Assembly: GCA_023053685.1 (NCBI GenBank)
Contig: JALIGW010000004.1
Location: 79,622,861 to 79,686,860 of the forward strand
Direction: 5' to 3'
Origin: Diadophis punctatus similis
Taxonomy: Eukaryota; Chordata; Lepidosauria; Squamata; Dipsadidae
DNA: 64,000 nt
The notes under the pieces were generated by a model, which made no database searches, was not told where the DNA came from, and saw nothing but the letters and a program-made list of their open reading frames with translations. This document shows, in pieces, positions 37,797-49,204 of the stretch. Position numbers and translations under genes: made by a program. How positions within the stretch are numbered: the stretch's first letter is position 1; the number at the start of each line of letters is the position of its first letter.

Positions 37797-37870
37797 CTAG
37801 CATCCTTAGAGTATTCCAGCATTACCGAATGGAGATCACCACAAGATGTTGCTTCACAGCCAACCACAAT
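37797..37870 (-). CDS. RELN: RELN exon 58: reelin repeat 8 subrepeat A, short exon
   Basis: Only 74 bases. Acceptor ..TTATTTCAG precedes 37870; donor GTAAAA at 37791-37796. 24 codons in two stretches, IVVGCEATSCGD and LHSVMLEYSKDA, plus two bases of Arg. Too short for simple ORF finding; identified by homology and by the phase of its neighbours. Confidence 0.95.
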
Positions 37871-38089
37871 CTGAAATAATTAAAAAAGAAGATGCATTTT
37901 CTCTTCAGTTTTGTCATTCTGTTTGGAACAATTTGTTCTCATTGTCCATTCTGATAGACCATTGCATCTGCTTGTTCCAAAATAGCCAACCCCAAAGATA
38001 TCCCTAGAAATTCTTTGGTTAATCAAAACTTTGGCAATAGTAGCACATTATATTTGATATTTCACTTCTGCTTCATTTGCATAGCAATA

Positions 38090-38845
38090 TTTAGGCACCA
38101 GGCTACAAACTGGAAGTTTGTGAGTTCTAGTCCCGCCTTAGCCATGAAAGGCAGCTGGGTGACTTTGAGCCAATCCCCAGGAGACTTTGAGTTCTAGTCC
38201 TGCCTTAGTCATGAAAGGCAGCTGGGTGACTTTGAGCCAATCCCCAGGAGACTTTGAGTTCTAGTCCCGCCTTAGTAATGAAAGGCAACTGGGTGATTCT
38301 GAGCCAATCACCCGGAGACTTTGAGTTCTAGTCCCGCCTTAGTCATGAAAGACAGCGGGGTGACTTTGAGCCAATCCCCCGGAGACTTTGAGTTCTAGTC
38401 CCGCCTTAGCCATGAAAGGCAGCGGGGTGACTTTGAGCCAATCCCCCGGAGACTTTGAGTTCTAGTCCCGCCTTAGCCATGAAAGGCAGCGGGGTGACTT
38501 TGAGCCAATCACCCGGAGACTTTGAGTTCTAGTCCCGCCTTAGTCATGAAAGACAGCGGGGTGACTTTGAGCCAATCACCAGCAGACTTTCGGTTCTTGT
38601 CCCGCCTTAGCCATGAAAGGCAGTTTGGTAATTTTGAGCCAATCACCCAGAGATTTTGAGTTCTAGTCCTGCCTTATCCATGAAAGCCATCTGGAGGACT
38701 TTGGGCCAGTCCCTCTCCCTCAGCCCAACCCACCTCACAGGGTTGTTGTTGTTGTGGGGAAAATAGGAAGTGAAAGGAGTGTTAGGTATGTCCGCCACTT
38801 TGAGTTACTTACAAAGTAATAAAGGCAGGACGAAAATCTAATAAA
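38090..38845 (+). mobile_element. tRNA-derived SINE with about eight 67-bp internal tandem units
   Basis: GAGTTCTAGTCCCGCCTTAG recurs at 38122, 38189 and on to about 38658 at 67-base steps, each unit ending near CCGGAGACTTT. The last unit leads into the normal SINE end (CCCAACCCACCTCACAGGG .. AAAGTAATAAAGGC). It is the reverse complement of the array at 11905. Confidence 0.92.
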
Positions 38846-39060
38846 TAAGCCTTGGACGCTACTCTTTCCAATTTACCCACCATCTATATATTCATGTTCA
38901 TTTGATGCTACTATTGTTCGAATTTGATGCACTCACGTAACTTAAAAACTGCAACGTACAGTAAATATGGGATCATAATTTGAACAGCTCTATCAGAGTT
39001 TCAGGATAAGTCTGATTTAAGTCAATGTTTTACTCTGAATGCACAGAAATGTCTTCTTAC

Positions 39061-39236
39061 TTTAAACTGTATCATGTAGCCAGGTTGTATAATGAGCTCC
39101 CGGGAGGACAAGATATTATGCGTCTGATCCTTTTTCTTATTTGGCCAATAGAGGTGAAAGGAAGGGTTACCGCAGAATCCGGCAGTCCTGACCGCATTTG
39201 GATAGAAACTCCAATTTTCTTCGTGGGAGACCCCTT
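39061..39236 (-). CDS. RELN: RELN exon 57: reelin repeat 8 subrepeat A
   Basis: Acceptor ..CTTAACAG precedes 39236; donor GTAAGA at 39055-39060. Two bases complete Glu, then 58 codons ([58 protein letters not shown]), exit in phase 0. Confidence 0.96.
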
Positions 39237-39524
39237 CTGTTAAGATCAAGGAGTGAAAATGAACCAGAGATTTATTCTGTGCAAATATAGACAGAATTGT
39301 TAAAACGTGTTTGTATATTCAGGATATACAAGCATCCTCCAAAGCAGAAAGGGCAGATAATAGGCAGCACAATATATCCCAACATAATCAAATTATAAAT
39401 AATTAAGATAATCTTCCCAGTTATCCCACTGTTTGTAAAGATAGGGTGTTGATTCAGAGAGTTGGAGACGCTGAGAGAAAAGAAGAATAATTTTATTAGA
39501 ATATCTAATAACTAGAAATTAGAA

Positions 39525-40084
<560 letters not shown>

Positions 40085-40169
40085 CAGAAAAAACATAATG
40101 GAGTCTTCTACATTCACCATCCAAATCCCTGTATGAATTTTTAGGTCAATCAACCATGCACCATGAACA

Positions 40170-40558
40170 GGTAGTCCTTTGACTTACAGTCATTCATTTA
40201 GTGACCGTTCAAAGTTACAACGGCACAGAAAAATGTGACTTATGACCGTTTCTCATGCTTACGACCCTTGTGGCATCCCCCTGGTCACCTGATCAAAATT
40301 CAGATGCTTGACATCTGACTCGTATTTATGACCAGTGTTCCGGGGTCATATGATCACCTTTTCCGACCTTCTGACAAGCAAAGTCGATGGGGAAGTCAGA
40401 TTCACTTAACAACCATGCTACTAACTTAACAACTGCAGTGATTCACTTAACAATATGGCAAGAAAGGTCGTAAAATGGGGCAAAATCCATTAGACAAATG
40501 TCTCACTTAACAACAGAAATTTTGGGCTCAATTGTGGTTGTAAATTGAGCACTACCTG
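40170..40558 (-). mobile_element. Mariner-like MITE, complete copy
   Basis: CAGGTAGTCCTTTGACTTAC and TTGAGCACTACCTG termini. Confidence 0.8.
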
Positions 40559-40574
40559 TATTTATATTTTCTGG

Positions 40575-40935
40575 CGCTAAAAAAAAGGTAGAGGTTTCCC
40601 CTAGGGGGCGCTGCTGATCTCCATTTATTAGCCAAGGGAGCCAGCGTGGTCAGAAGACACTTCTGTGGTCATGTGGCCAGCATGACATCACGGAATGCTG
40701 TTACTTTCCCACCGAAGTGGTACCTATTTATCTACTCGCATGAGTCCCCAGGGAGTAGGGCGGCATATAAGAGCACTAAATAAATAAAAATAAATAAATT
40801 TGCATGCTTTCGAACTGCTAGGTGGGCAGCAGCCGGAGCAAGTAACAGGAACTCACCCTATCTGCATGGCGCTCGGGTCTCGAACCGGGGCTGTCAGTTT
40901 AGCGTCTTTAACTGCTCAGCCATCGCACCCTCGTA
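40575..40935 (+). mobile_element. SINE (TTTCCCC family) interrupted by an L2-type tail
   Basis: AGGTTTCCCCTAGGGGGCGC .. TTATCTACTCGCA breaks at about 40740; GAGTCCCCAGGGAGTAGGGC with (AAAT)n fills 40741-40797; the SINE resumes with TTTGCATGCTTTCGAACTGC. It ends 44 bases before exon 56. Confidence 0.8.
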
Positions 40936-40978
40936 GTAACTTTTTGGGTAAGAAGTCAATTCTCTATTTGATTCTTAC

Positions 40979-41221
40979 CATCATCGAATGTATCCACCAG
41001 CTGACTTGGATTGATTTCGGCTCCGCCAATCAGTATATTATCCAGGGCCCACTGAGCACGATCAAACCCCGAAACAACAATGCCGTTGTTAATCACAAAT
41101 GGTTGCCACCAGCGTAGGCGAGTGGTGTTGGTGAGAGCCTCTTCTGGGAGCAGAATATAATCGTGCCTGATGGAGATATATTTCTGATAATCCATCTCAT
41201 GCAGTAACGTCCATGATATTC
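40979..41221 (-). CDS. RELN: RELN exon 56: end of reelin repeat 7 and start of repeat 8
   Basis: Acceptor ..TAACATAG precedes 41221; donor GTAAGA at 40973-40978. Two bases finish Gly, then 80 codons, then one base. Contains [20 protein letters not shown], the paired WWQP block, and [20 protein letters not shown], which closes subrepeat B of repeat 7. Confidence 0.96.
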
Positions 41222-41367
41222 CTATGTTACGATGGTTCAAAATAAAGAAAGAATCAATAAATGTGTGAGATTCCTCGTGGAGTTCTGAACGAGGGCTGGC
41301 CTTTTATAAAATGAGAATAATCCTCTTTCTCCAAGCAATCATTATGAACACAGAATATATGTTCATA

Positions 41368-41430
41368 GAAAATAGACATTGCCAGGTAATATATAGAATA
41401 TACAGTATATTACTTGGCAATGTCTATTTT
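41368..41430. repeat. Hairpin palindrome in RELN intron 55
   Basis: AAAATAGACATTGCCAGG and its complement CTTGGCAATGTCTATTTT with about 20 AT-rich bases between, themselves partly inverted (ATATAGAATATACAGTATAT). Confidence 0.85.
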
Positions 41431-42115
41431 GGTTTTAAAGTTTTCCATAGACATGTTGCTAGGAATAATTGGAATAATAATAAGTGGAATAATAGGAATG
41501 GATTAATGATATAAAAAGGCAATGTTACTTGTGCACATTGCCTGTATAGCTTCATGACTCGTGGCACAATAATTACAAAGCAATAATTGCTTTACTTTAT
41601 GCATGGATAATGAAAAAATAAAGAAACCTCCCCAAAAATATTGTATTGGAAAACAAACTGAACATCTATGATGCGGAGAGTCATTTTGCTAAATGCGTCT
41701 CTTAAAAATGGTCATCCCTGGAATCTTTAATAAGAATTATACATGTAAGTTATACATGCTTTATTCTATTTCTTCAAGAATGCAGAAAATTTATCTTTCA
41801 AGAGAAGGAATAAAGAATAAGTTTGAACATTGCAGAATTTTATTTCTGCAATCCAAAACATCTGGATAGGTGCATGAGCTTCAGTCAGCCACACTGGATT
41901 ACACTGGTATATATTATGTATTTAAACTTCCTTTGTTTTTCCCCCTCTCATTTATGTATGGATGGAACAAAAATCAGAAAAAAAGGAGACGGTTGAAACC
42001 AGGAAGTTTTGAAATTCTAAAATCAAGAAAAAGGCATTTTAAAAAGTAAACGCTCTATTGCAAAATATGGTGTTGGCTATAGCTAATATTCTTTCTTTCT
42101 ATATTTTCTATACAA

Positions 42116-42262
42116 AGGGGTGGGCAATTACGGACTTTTTACGACCTGTGGACTTCAACTCCCAGAATTCCCGAGCCAGACATGCTTTCTGGCAGCACGG
42201 AAGCCAGGAATTCTGGGAGTTGAAGTCCACAGGTCATAAAGGGGCCATAGTTATCCACCCCT
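42116..42262. mobile_element. Small hairpin MITE
   Basis: GACCTGTGGACTTCAACTCC and GGAGTTGAAGTCCACAGGTC face each other; ends GGGGTGGGCAATTAC and GTTATCCACCCC. Ends 49 bases before exon 55. Confidence 0.8.
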
Positions 42263-42310
42263 GTGTTAAACTAATAGAAATATTTATTAGGCACTATATA
42301 AATCGCTTGC

Positions 42311-42417
42311 CTCCATCGGTTGAGTAATCCAGTAGAACGCCTTCCTTTCGACACGTTGGTCTATGACAAGTGGTCATGTTGTTTTCACTCCCTATTCTTC
42401 CCCAGTATTGTAGAAAC
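42311..42417 (-). CDS. RELN: RELN exon 55: repeat 7 subrepeat B, GC donor
   Basis: Acceptor ..TTTATCCAG precedes 42417. One base, 35 codons ([35 protein letters not shown]), one base. The reading frame requires the exon to end ..GATGGAG, and the next intronic bases are GCAAGC (42305-42310), so this intron uses a GC-AG boundary. Reading on without splicing meets a TAG within five codons. Confidence 0.94.
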
Positions 42418-42569
42418 CTGGATAAAAAAAATGCATCACTAAGTATATATTTTAATAACACGCACGAAGAAGCTGCATATGTGTTTAGTTCCGGATACCT
42501 TCCTTTCTCAAGGTTCTTCTGAGCGAATCACAGAGCTCAACCTGAGACTTCGTGGGTTACTTAAATTTG

Positions 42570-42666
42570 GGGTGGGATTGAAAAATTTTAGCCGCCGGTT
42601 CGCTGCCCGGCTGCTGGGTTGGCGTGGTCATGGGGGCGTGGCCTACTCTGCCTCCTGCACCACAAC

Positions 42667-42717
<51 letters not shown>

Positions 42718-42790
42718 GCCCTCCCCAGGCTCCAGAGGCTTTCCTCGAGCCTCCGGGAGGGCAAAAATGGCCTCCCTCGGGCTACGGAGG
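42570..42790. mobile_element. hAT-like MITE, family B, 5' part with (GT)n
   Basis: GGTGGGATTGAAAAATTTTA, GCCGGTTCGCTGCCCGGCTG as at 6784, with a (GT)n run at 42667-42712. No right terminus. Confidence 0.7.
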
Positions 42791-43166
42791 GCGAAAATTA
42801 AATTAAAGGCCTTTCAACAAAGTGAGTTTAAAAAGTTTAAACTCACTTTTTAAAAGAGTTTAAAAAGTGCATAGACTATAGGGCTGCAGCGAACAACCTT
42901 AAACAAGATGAATTATATATGGTTCAGCTCTGGAAGGGTGGATAATTTATTAAATTATTAATAACTTTTCACGAGGCTAGCTGACGGATGTGGTCAGCTG
43001 GGGAAATAAGTCCTCCCTTCCTTCTTCCCTGAGTTGACATTTTAAGGATGAAAGATTTATATCCCGTGGCCTGTCCTCTCAGCCTTCTGGAGTTGGTTAT
43101 TATTCATCGCTAACCGTCATTGGAATGGATGAGCTACGTTCACCTCTATTAGGTAAGCTGACCTAC

Positions 43167-43342
43167 TTTGCGCCCCGCAGGTCCAAGTCTTGAGTCACTG
43201 CCTGCCTCACTGTTGGTCCTCCAAAATAGAGAGCTGTGTCCTCGGCCAGAACCCCACATTCCAGACAGGCCAGTCCGCCTTCCAGGGACATCCATAAATC
43301 AGGGCGAATTTCTTCATTGTCGAAACGCTCCTTCAAGAAGGT
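43167..43342 (-). CDS. RELN: RELN exon 54: reelin repeat 7 subrepeat B
   Basis: Acceptor ..CTCACCAG precedes 43342; donor GTAGGT at 43161-43166. Enters in phase 0 ([20 protein letters not shown]), continues [38 protein letters not shown], and exits with two bases of Lys. The exon sits only about 80 bases from the start of the 630-bp CCTTT microsatellite in its upstream intron. Confidence 0.96.
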
Positions 43343-43421
43343 CTGGTGAGGGATTGCAAGATATGGAAATAGGCTGATGGGCTGTTTTCTTCTTTCAGGT
43401 GAAGTGTTCAGAAAAATATAA

Positions 43422-44056
43422 TTCCTTCCTTCCCTCCCTCCCTCCCTCCTTCCCTTCCTTCTTCTCCTTTTCTCCTTTCCTTTCCTTTCCCTTCCCTTCC
43501 CTTTCCCATTCCCTTCCATTCCCTCCTTCTTTTTCCTTTCCTTCCCTTTCCTTCCCCTTTCCCCTTCCCTTTCCCCTTCCCTTCCATTCCCTCCTTCTTT
43601 TTCCTTTCCTTTCCTTTCCTTCCTTCCTTCCTCCCTCCCTCCCTCTCCCTCTCTCTCTTTCTTTCTTCTCTCCTTTCCTTTCCCATTCCCTTCCATTCCC
43701 TCCTTCTTTTTCCTTTCCTCCTTTCCTTTCCTTTCCTTTCCTTTCCTTTCCTTTCCTTTCCTTTCCTTTCCTTTCCTTTCCTTTCCTTTCCTTTCCTTTC
43801 CTTTCCTTCCTCCCTCCCTTTCTTTCTTTCTTCTCTCCTTTCCTTTCCCATTCCCTTCCATTCCCTCCTTCTTTTTCCTTTCCTTTCCTTTCCTTTCCTT
43901 TCCTTTCCTTTCCTTTCCTTTCCTTTCCTTTCCTTTCCTTTCCTTTCCTTCTTTCCTTTCCTTTTCCTTTCCTTTCCTTCTTTCCTTTCCTTTCCTTTCC
44001 TTTCCTTTCCTTTCCTTTCCTTTCCTTTCCTTTCCTTTCCTTTCCTTTCCTTTCCC
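43422..44056. repeat. (CCTTT)n pentanucleotide array, about 630 bp
   Basis: Almost pure pyrimidine on the plus strand (GGAAA on the RELN transcript strand), with recurrent CCATTCCCTTCCATTCCCTC blocks that give a higher-order structure. Long Lys/Glu/Gly and Phe/Pro/Ser frames here are artefacts, including one joined to exon 54. Confidence 0.96.
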
Positions 44057-44150
44057 TTGTCCCCATAAGACACCAGAATTATTTGACATCGGAAATAGAT
44101 TTCGGAATAACAGAGTTGTACTTTCTGCAGAAATGTAATCCAAATACATT

Positions 44151-44497
44151 TTAAAAGGTAAAGGTTTCCCCTGTCCAATCATGACTGACTCTAGGAAGCA
44201 GTGCTCATCTCCATTTCTTAGTTGAGGGAGCCAGTGTTGTCTGAAGACAATTTCCATGGTCATGTGGCCAGCATGACTATAGGCCGAGGCGCGTAGAACA
44301 CTGTTACCTTCTCACCAAAGTGGTACCTATTTATCTACTCACATTTGCATGCTTTCGAACTGCTAGGTAACCGGGAACTCGGGCAAGTAACGGGAACTCG
44401 CCCTGTCTGCACAGCGCTTGGGTCTTGAACCCGGACTGTCAGCTTCCCAGCGAGGCAAGCTCACTGTTTTTAACTGCTGAGCCACCACACTCCTAAA
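44151..44497 (+). mobile_element. SINE (TTTCCCC family), full length
   Basis: AAGGTTTCCCCTGTCCAATC .. GTACCTATTTATCTACTCAC .. GAGCCACCACACTCC. Same family as 24598 and 40575. Confidence 0.82.
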
Positions 44498-44628
44498 TAC
44501 ATATTAGTCAGACTCCAAACCGAGAATAACAGGAGGTGATTCTTCCAAGCTGAGTTCCTTATTGTTTCACACCTATAGACAGAATCTTGCCAGACTCTAC
44601 TATCTGCATTCTACAACATACTCTGTAC

Positions 44629-45269
44629 CAGTGGTGGGTTCCTACCAGTGCGGTCCACTCTATAGCACCGGTAGCGGCCCGCTGGTGACGTCACAGTACC
44701 GGTGCAGTCGGTTGCTGGTGCCTGGGCGCTGCCATTAAATTTTTTTTTAAAAAAAATTTTTTTAAAAAAATTTCTTCTGCGGATGCCCAGAATCCGAGCT
44801 TCCGGCACTGTGCATGCGCTGCCTTCCTACCCCACAGTGAGTCCAAGCAGGGGAGGATGGCTGAGGGAGCACGTGAGACACTGAAAGAACGGGTGGCAGG
44901 AGCTATCTCCATTCCCCTCCCTTCAGCAGTCCGAGAAGCCACAAATGCGCGGTGATGATCCCAGGCATTTTCGCATGTTCGACGCTTCTCGAGCTGCTGA
45001 GGGCAGGGGGAACGGGCAGCAGGAGCCTAGGATCATCAAATGGGGAGAAGCATTCAGGCCGGACGGAGCCTCCTAGAAGAACCGGTGCCCCAGTCTTTCT
45101 GCTCCCGCTGCAGGGGGCTGCGTTGCGGGTGGGCAATGCCCCCCTGCTTCTCTGGCCGCTGCCAAGCTCCCGAGGCCCACGCCCAGCCGGTCACATGGCT
45201 GACAAGCCACACCCACAAAATAAGCCACGCCCACAGAGTGGTAGTAAAAAAATTAGGAACCCGCCCCTG
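44629..45269 (-). mobile_element. hAT-like element, family B long form (inverted partner of 53105)
   Basis: Perfect 8-bp target CTCTGTAC (44621-44628, 45270-45277). Ends CAGTGGTGGGTTCCTACC and TAGGAACCCGCCCCTG. The interior matches 53105-53718 in reverse complement. Confidence 0.92.
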
Positions 45270-45504
45270 CTCTGTACTGTTAGGGAGGACTTGTCCTCAC
45301 CCTCTTTCTGTTACACGAAATATCTGTGTTGAGATGCCTCTTACTCTTCAGGGATGCAGGGAACCCTCCCTCCTGGGAACCTGTCTCCTAATACATTCCT
45401 TTACAACACTTCGATATGCTATGTTAAGTAGTATGATATTCCTTTGAATGCAAATATTTAGCTTATTTGCATTTCTTTCCAGGGTCCAAATTCTCTTTAA
45501 TTAC

Positions 45505-45682
45505 CTTCAAGGAATGCTTCAAGTAACAGTTTGGCCCGGAGAATCCTGGATCACAAATGCACTGCTCTTTTAAGCAATCTCCGTGGCCTCGGCAGTTTTC
45601 GACACAACCAGGCCCAAGGTAGAAATTGTCAATGGCCCACTGCATATCGGAGTACTTCTGATAAAATCTGAATCTCACAGGA
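45505..45682 (-). CDS. RELN: RELN exon 53: end of repeat 7 subrepeat A and EGF-like 7
   Basis: Acceptor ..TTCCTGCAG precedes 45682; donor GTAATT at 45499-45504. One base completes Asn, then 59 codons, exit in phase 0. Contains [20 protein letters not shown], the EGF module [20 protein letters not shown], and [14 protein letters not shown]. Confidence 0.96.
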
Positions 45683-45828
45683 CTGCAGGAACACAAAAGA
45701 ATAAGAAGCTGAGATTATCACACATTTTGATGGCACGATTATAGGGCACAGTTTCTAGAAAATATGCTTTCTCAGTTCTAAAAAGCTTTGCAGGTATTTA
45801 TATGAGCTCAAGTTAAAAGAAAGGATTA

Positions 45829-46313
45829 CCGTATTTTTCGGAGTATAAGACGCATCGGAGTATAAGACGCACCTTAGTTTTTGGGGAGGAAAATAGGGGG
45901 AAACAATCTGCCTACCAGGTATTCATCTGGCTAGCGTCCTTAGTCTGGTCAGCTTCAGCACATTATTTTATCCCCTGGTTAGGACTTTAAAAAACCTTCT
46001 TCTGAGAGAGTAACAATGAAAGAGCCTGCAAGCCAGTAAGAGCTGGGAAGATCATTAACACCTGGTTAGGGCTAGAAAAAAACTTATTCAGAGCAAGTAG
46101 AGCAATGAAAAAAAATTCTGCAAAGACTTAGGGCTGGAAAAACATTCTTCGGAGAGAGTAACAATGAAAAAGCCTGCAAGGTAAGAGCTGGGAAGATTGT
46201 TAGCACCTAGTTAGGGCTGGAAAAAAAAGCTACATTCGAAGTATAAGACACACCCAAATTTTCAGCCACTTTTAGGGAGGAAAAAGGTGCGTCTTATACT
46301 CAGAAAAATACGG
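45829..46313. mobile_element. MITE with CCGTATTTTTCGGAGTATAA ends
   Basis: Terminal CCGTATTTTTCGGAG and complement AGAAAAATACGG, flanked by TA on both sides. Internal blocks GTAACAATGAAAGAGCCTGC occur more than once. The inverted partner is at 59925. Superfamily probably TA-targeting; not certain. Confidence 0.8.
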
Positions 46314-46359
46314 TATGTTGAAAGTGATGAATTTATCTTTGTTGAAATCTTTAAAGGGA

Positions 46360-46755
46360 AACTAAATCAACTTGACTTAGAACCCACAACTGAGCCTAAA
46401 ACTTCCACGGCAAACGAGACCGCCGTTATGCAAGCTTTGCTCCATTTAACAACCTTTCTTGCCACATTTGTTAAATGAATCTCTGCAATGGTTAAATTAG
46501 TAGCATGGTTGTTAAGTGAATCTGGCTTCCCCATTGGCTTTGCTTGTCAGAAGGTCGCCAAAGGGGATCACATGACCCCGGGACAATGCAACTGTCATAA
46601 GTACATGCCAGTTGCCAAGCGTCCGAATTTTGATCATGTGACCATAATGCTTCAATGGTCGTAAATGTGAAAAACAGTCAGAAGTGACTTTTTTCGGTGC
46701 CGTCGTAACGTCAGACGGTCACTAAATGAACAGTTGTAAATTGAGGACTACTTGA
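46360..46755 (+). mobile_element. Mariner-like MITE
   Basis: Internal text GTTAAGTGAATCTGGCTTCC and end TTGAGGACTACTTG. Adjacent to the family B element at 46808. Confidence 0.78.
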
Positions 46756-46807
46756 ATGGGAAAATCAGCCCTTCAGTATTTCTGGTCCCGGTTTTCTGGC
46801 TTTTAAC

Positions 46808-47275
46808 CAGAGGTGGGATACAGCAGGTTCTCACCAGTTCTGGAGAACCTGTAGCGGAAATTTTGAGTAGTTTGGAGAACCAGTAGTGGAAATTTTGAGT
46901 AGTTTGGAGAACCAGTAGCAGAAATTTTGAGTAGTTCGGAGAACTGGTAAATACCACCTCTGACTTGTCCCGCCCCCATCTATTCTCTGCCTCCCGAGTC
47001 CCAGCTGATCAGGAGGAAATGGGGATTTTGCAGTATCTTTCCCCTGGAGTGGGGAGGGAATGGAGATTGTGCAGTCTCCTTCCCCTGGAGTGGGGAGGGA
47101 ATGGAGATTTTACAGTATCCTTCCCCTGGAGTGGGGAGGGAATGGGGATTTTACAGTATCCTTCCCCTGGAGTGGGGAGGGAATGGAGATTTTACAGTAT
47201 CCTTCCCCTGCCACGCCCACCAAGCTACACCATGCCCACAGAACCGGTGGGAAAATTTTTTTAATCCCACCACTG
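46808..47275. mobile_element. hAT-like MITE, family B, with two internal minisatellites
   Basis: Perfect 8-bp target CTTTTAAC (46800-46807, 47276-47283). Inside, TTTGGAGAACCAGTAG units (46850-46945) and about four copies of a 40-bp CCCCTGGAGTGGGGAGGGAA unit (47020-47200). Confidence 0.9.
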
Positions 47276-47432
47276 CTTTTAACCAACTGATGGAGAGTTT
47301 TTGGAAATGCAAAAACTTTCAACTCATTTACACAATGTTCCAATCTCTCCTTCTTCGGTACATTGGAGTCCCCCCCTCCTTTGTTATGACGGCGTGCCTC
47401 TACTTGATAATTAGGTATAGTTTCCTACTTAC

Positions 47433-47647
47433 TTTCCTACTAGGTTTTCAGGCAATGGGTATGTTATCCTTTTCCATCCTTTGGTCGGAAAGAAGACAGA
47501 GGGCTGGGAAACGGCCCCAGAGCACTTAGGGTCGGCAGGTAAACACTGAGGGATGAGGTATCTCCAACTCACGCCAAAATCGGTAGAATATTGTACATGG
47601 ACTTGGTTTTGTGCATTTTTTTCTGAGGTTTTACATCCGACAGAAAT
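47433..47647 (-). CDS. RELN: RELN exon 52: reelin repeat 7 subrepeat A
   Basis: Acceptor ..ACCCTTTAG precedes 47647; donor GTAAGT at 47427-47432. Enters in phase 0 with [20 protein letters not shown], continues [20 protein letters not shown] and [20 protein letters not shown], and exits with two bases after PLPENLVG. 71 codons plus 2 bases. The reading continues uninterrupted across the internal GGCGTGAGT, which resembles a donor but is coding (FGVSW). Confidence 0.96.
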
Positions 47648-48028
47648 CTAAAGGGTGCAAAAACACGAATGCATTTTGTTTAAAAAAAATCAGGAAAAAT
47701 AATTCAGAACTTAATGCATATAAACAATGTTATTTCAATAGATATTGAATATTTATAGGTCAATATAAAGAGAATATTTGTAGGTCAAGGTTGAAATGAG
47801 GGGCCGTTGGTAAATTAGTGAACATTGCAAGCCTAGATCACCCAATATCTTTCCATGTGGTAGTCCAGCAATTAGGTCATAATTACAATAGACTTTACAA
47901 TAGGACTGGGGGGGGGATGATAGCAGTATTCCTGCCACAAAGAGGAGGGGTTCAATTTATTTTCTAAAGCACCAGAAGGCAGGACAAGAAACAATGGATG
48001 GAAACTAATCAAGGAGAGGAAGCAAAAT

Positions 48029-48257
48029 GAGCCGAGGTGGAGCAGTGGTTAGAGTGCAGTACTGCAGGCCACTTTAGCTGACTGTGATCAGCAGGTCAGC
48101 GGTTCAAATCTCACCGGCTCAAGGTTGACTCAGCCTTCCATCCTTCCGAGGTAGGTAAAATGAGGACCCAGATTGTTGGGGGCAATATAAATATACATTG
48201 CTTACTGGTGTAAACCGCTTAGAGAGTGCTTGCACTTTGAGGGGTATATAAATCTCA

Positions 48258-48328
<71 letters not shown>

Positions 48329-48420
48329 ATACATACATACATACATACATACATACATACATACATACAAACAAACAAACAAACAAACAAACAAACAAAC
48401 AAACAAACAAACAAACAAAC
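48029..48420 (+). mobile_element. Sauria-type SINE with (AAAT)n(CATA)n(CAAA)n tail
   Basis: GCCGAGGTGGAGCAGTGGTT to about 48257, then about 163 bases of tetranucleotide repeats that grow from its tail. Confidence 0.88.
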
Positions 48421-48549
48421 CTGGAATTAAGGAGAAAATTCCTAACAGTGAGGAGAATTAACCAGTGGAACAGCTTGACTTCAGAAGTTGTGGGTGCTCT
48501 ATCACTGCAGATTTTTAAGAAGAGATTGGACAGTCTGAAATGGTATAGG

Positions 48550-49204
48550 GCAGTGATGGTTTTTTGGTTTGCGTGCCAAAAGGGGAGGGAGCGCGGGGGG
48601 TCACGCGCCATGCGCCCCCCCATGCATGCACACGTGACCCTCCCCCACTCCCGGCATGCGATGGCATGCCCGTTTTTCACTCTTCCCAGGCTCCAGAGCC
48701 TTTCTAGGAGCCTGGGGAGGGTGAAAACGGCCTTCCCCACCCTCCCGGAGGCCCTCCGGAGGCCGAAACGTTCCGTTTCAAGTTGGAAAATTGGCCATTT
48801 CTGGCCTCCGGAAGACCTCCGGGGGGTGGTGAAGGCCGTTTTCGCCCTCCCCAGGCTCCTAGAAAGGCTCTGAAGCCCGGGGAGAGCAAAAAAATGGGTC
48901 TTCCGGTCCAACCAGAAGTTGGCAAACGGAACGTTTCCGGCCTCCGGAGGACCTCGGGGGGGGAGACCATTTTCGCCCTCCCCAGGCTCCTAGAAAGGCT
49001 CTGGAGCTTGGGGGCAGCAAAAAACGTGCCTTCCCCACCCCCTCCGGAGGCTGGAAACAGCCTGTTTCCCTACTCCCAGTGGGCCCAGAAGGCCTGAAAA
49101 TCAGCTGGCCGGCGCACACATGTGCACAGGACCTGAGCTCGCGTGCCCACCGATACGGCTCCGTGTGCCACTTGTGGCACGCGTGCCATAGGTTCGCCAT
49201 CACA
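48550..49204. mobile_element. hAT-like MITE, family C
   Basis: Left CAGTGATGGTTTTTTGG, right CCATAGGTTCGCCATCAC, flanked by GGTATAGG on both sides. The interior has repeated GGCCTCCGGAGGACCTC and CTCCCCAGGCTCC blocks. Confidence 0.85.

Noticed and set aside
43163..44263. 366-codon minus-strand open frame, apparently the longest in the window
   Set aside because: It is RELN exon 54 read straight through its splice acceptor into the (CCTTT)n microsatellite and a SINE; only 43167-43342 is coding.
45696..47432. A missing RELN exon between exons 52 and 53
   Set aside because: Reading the minus strand from 47647 to 47433 gives the whole segment ISVGC .. PLPENLVG without a break, so no exon is missing.
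48255..48911. 218-codon minus frame mixing Phe-Val-Cys-Leu repeats with a basic protein
   Set aside because: Joins a microsatellite, CR1 and a family C hAT-like element.
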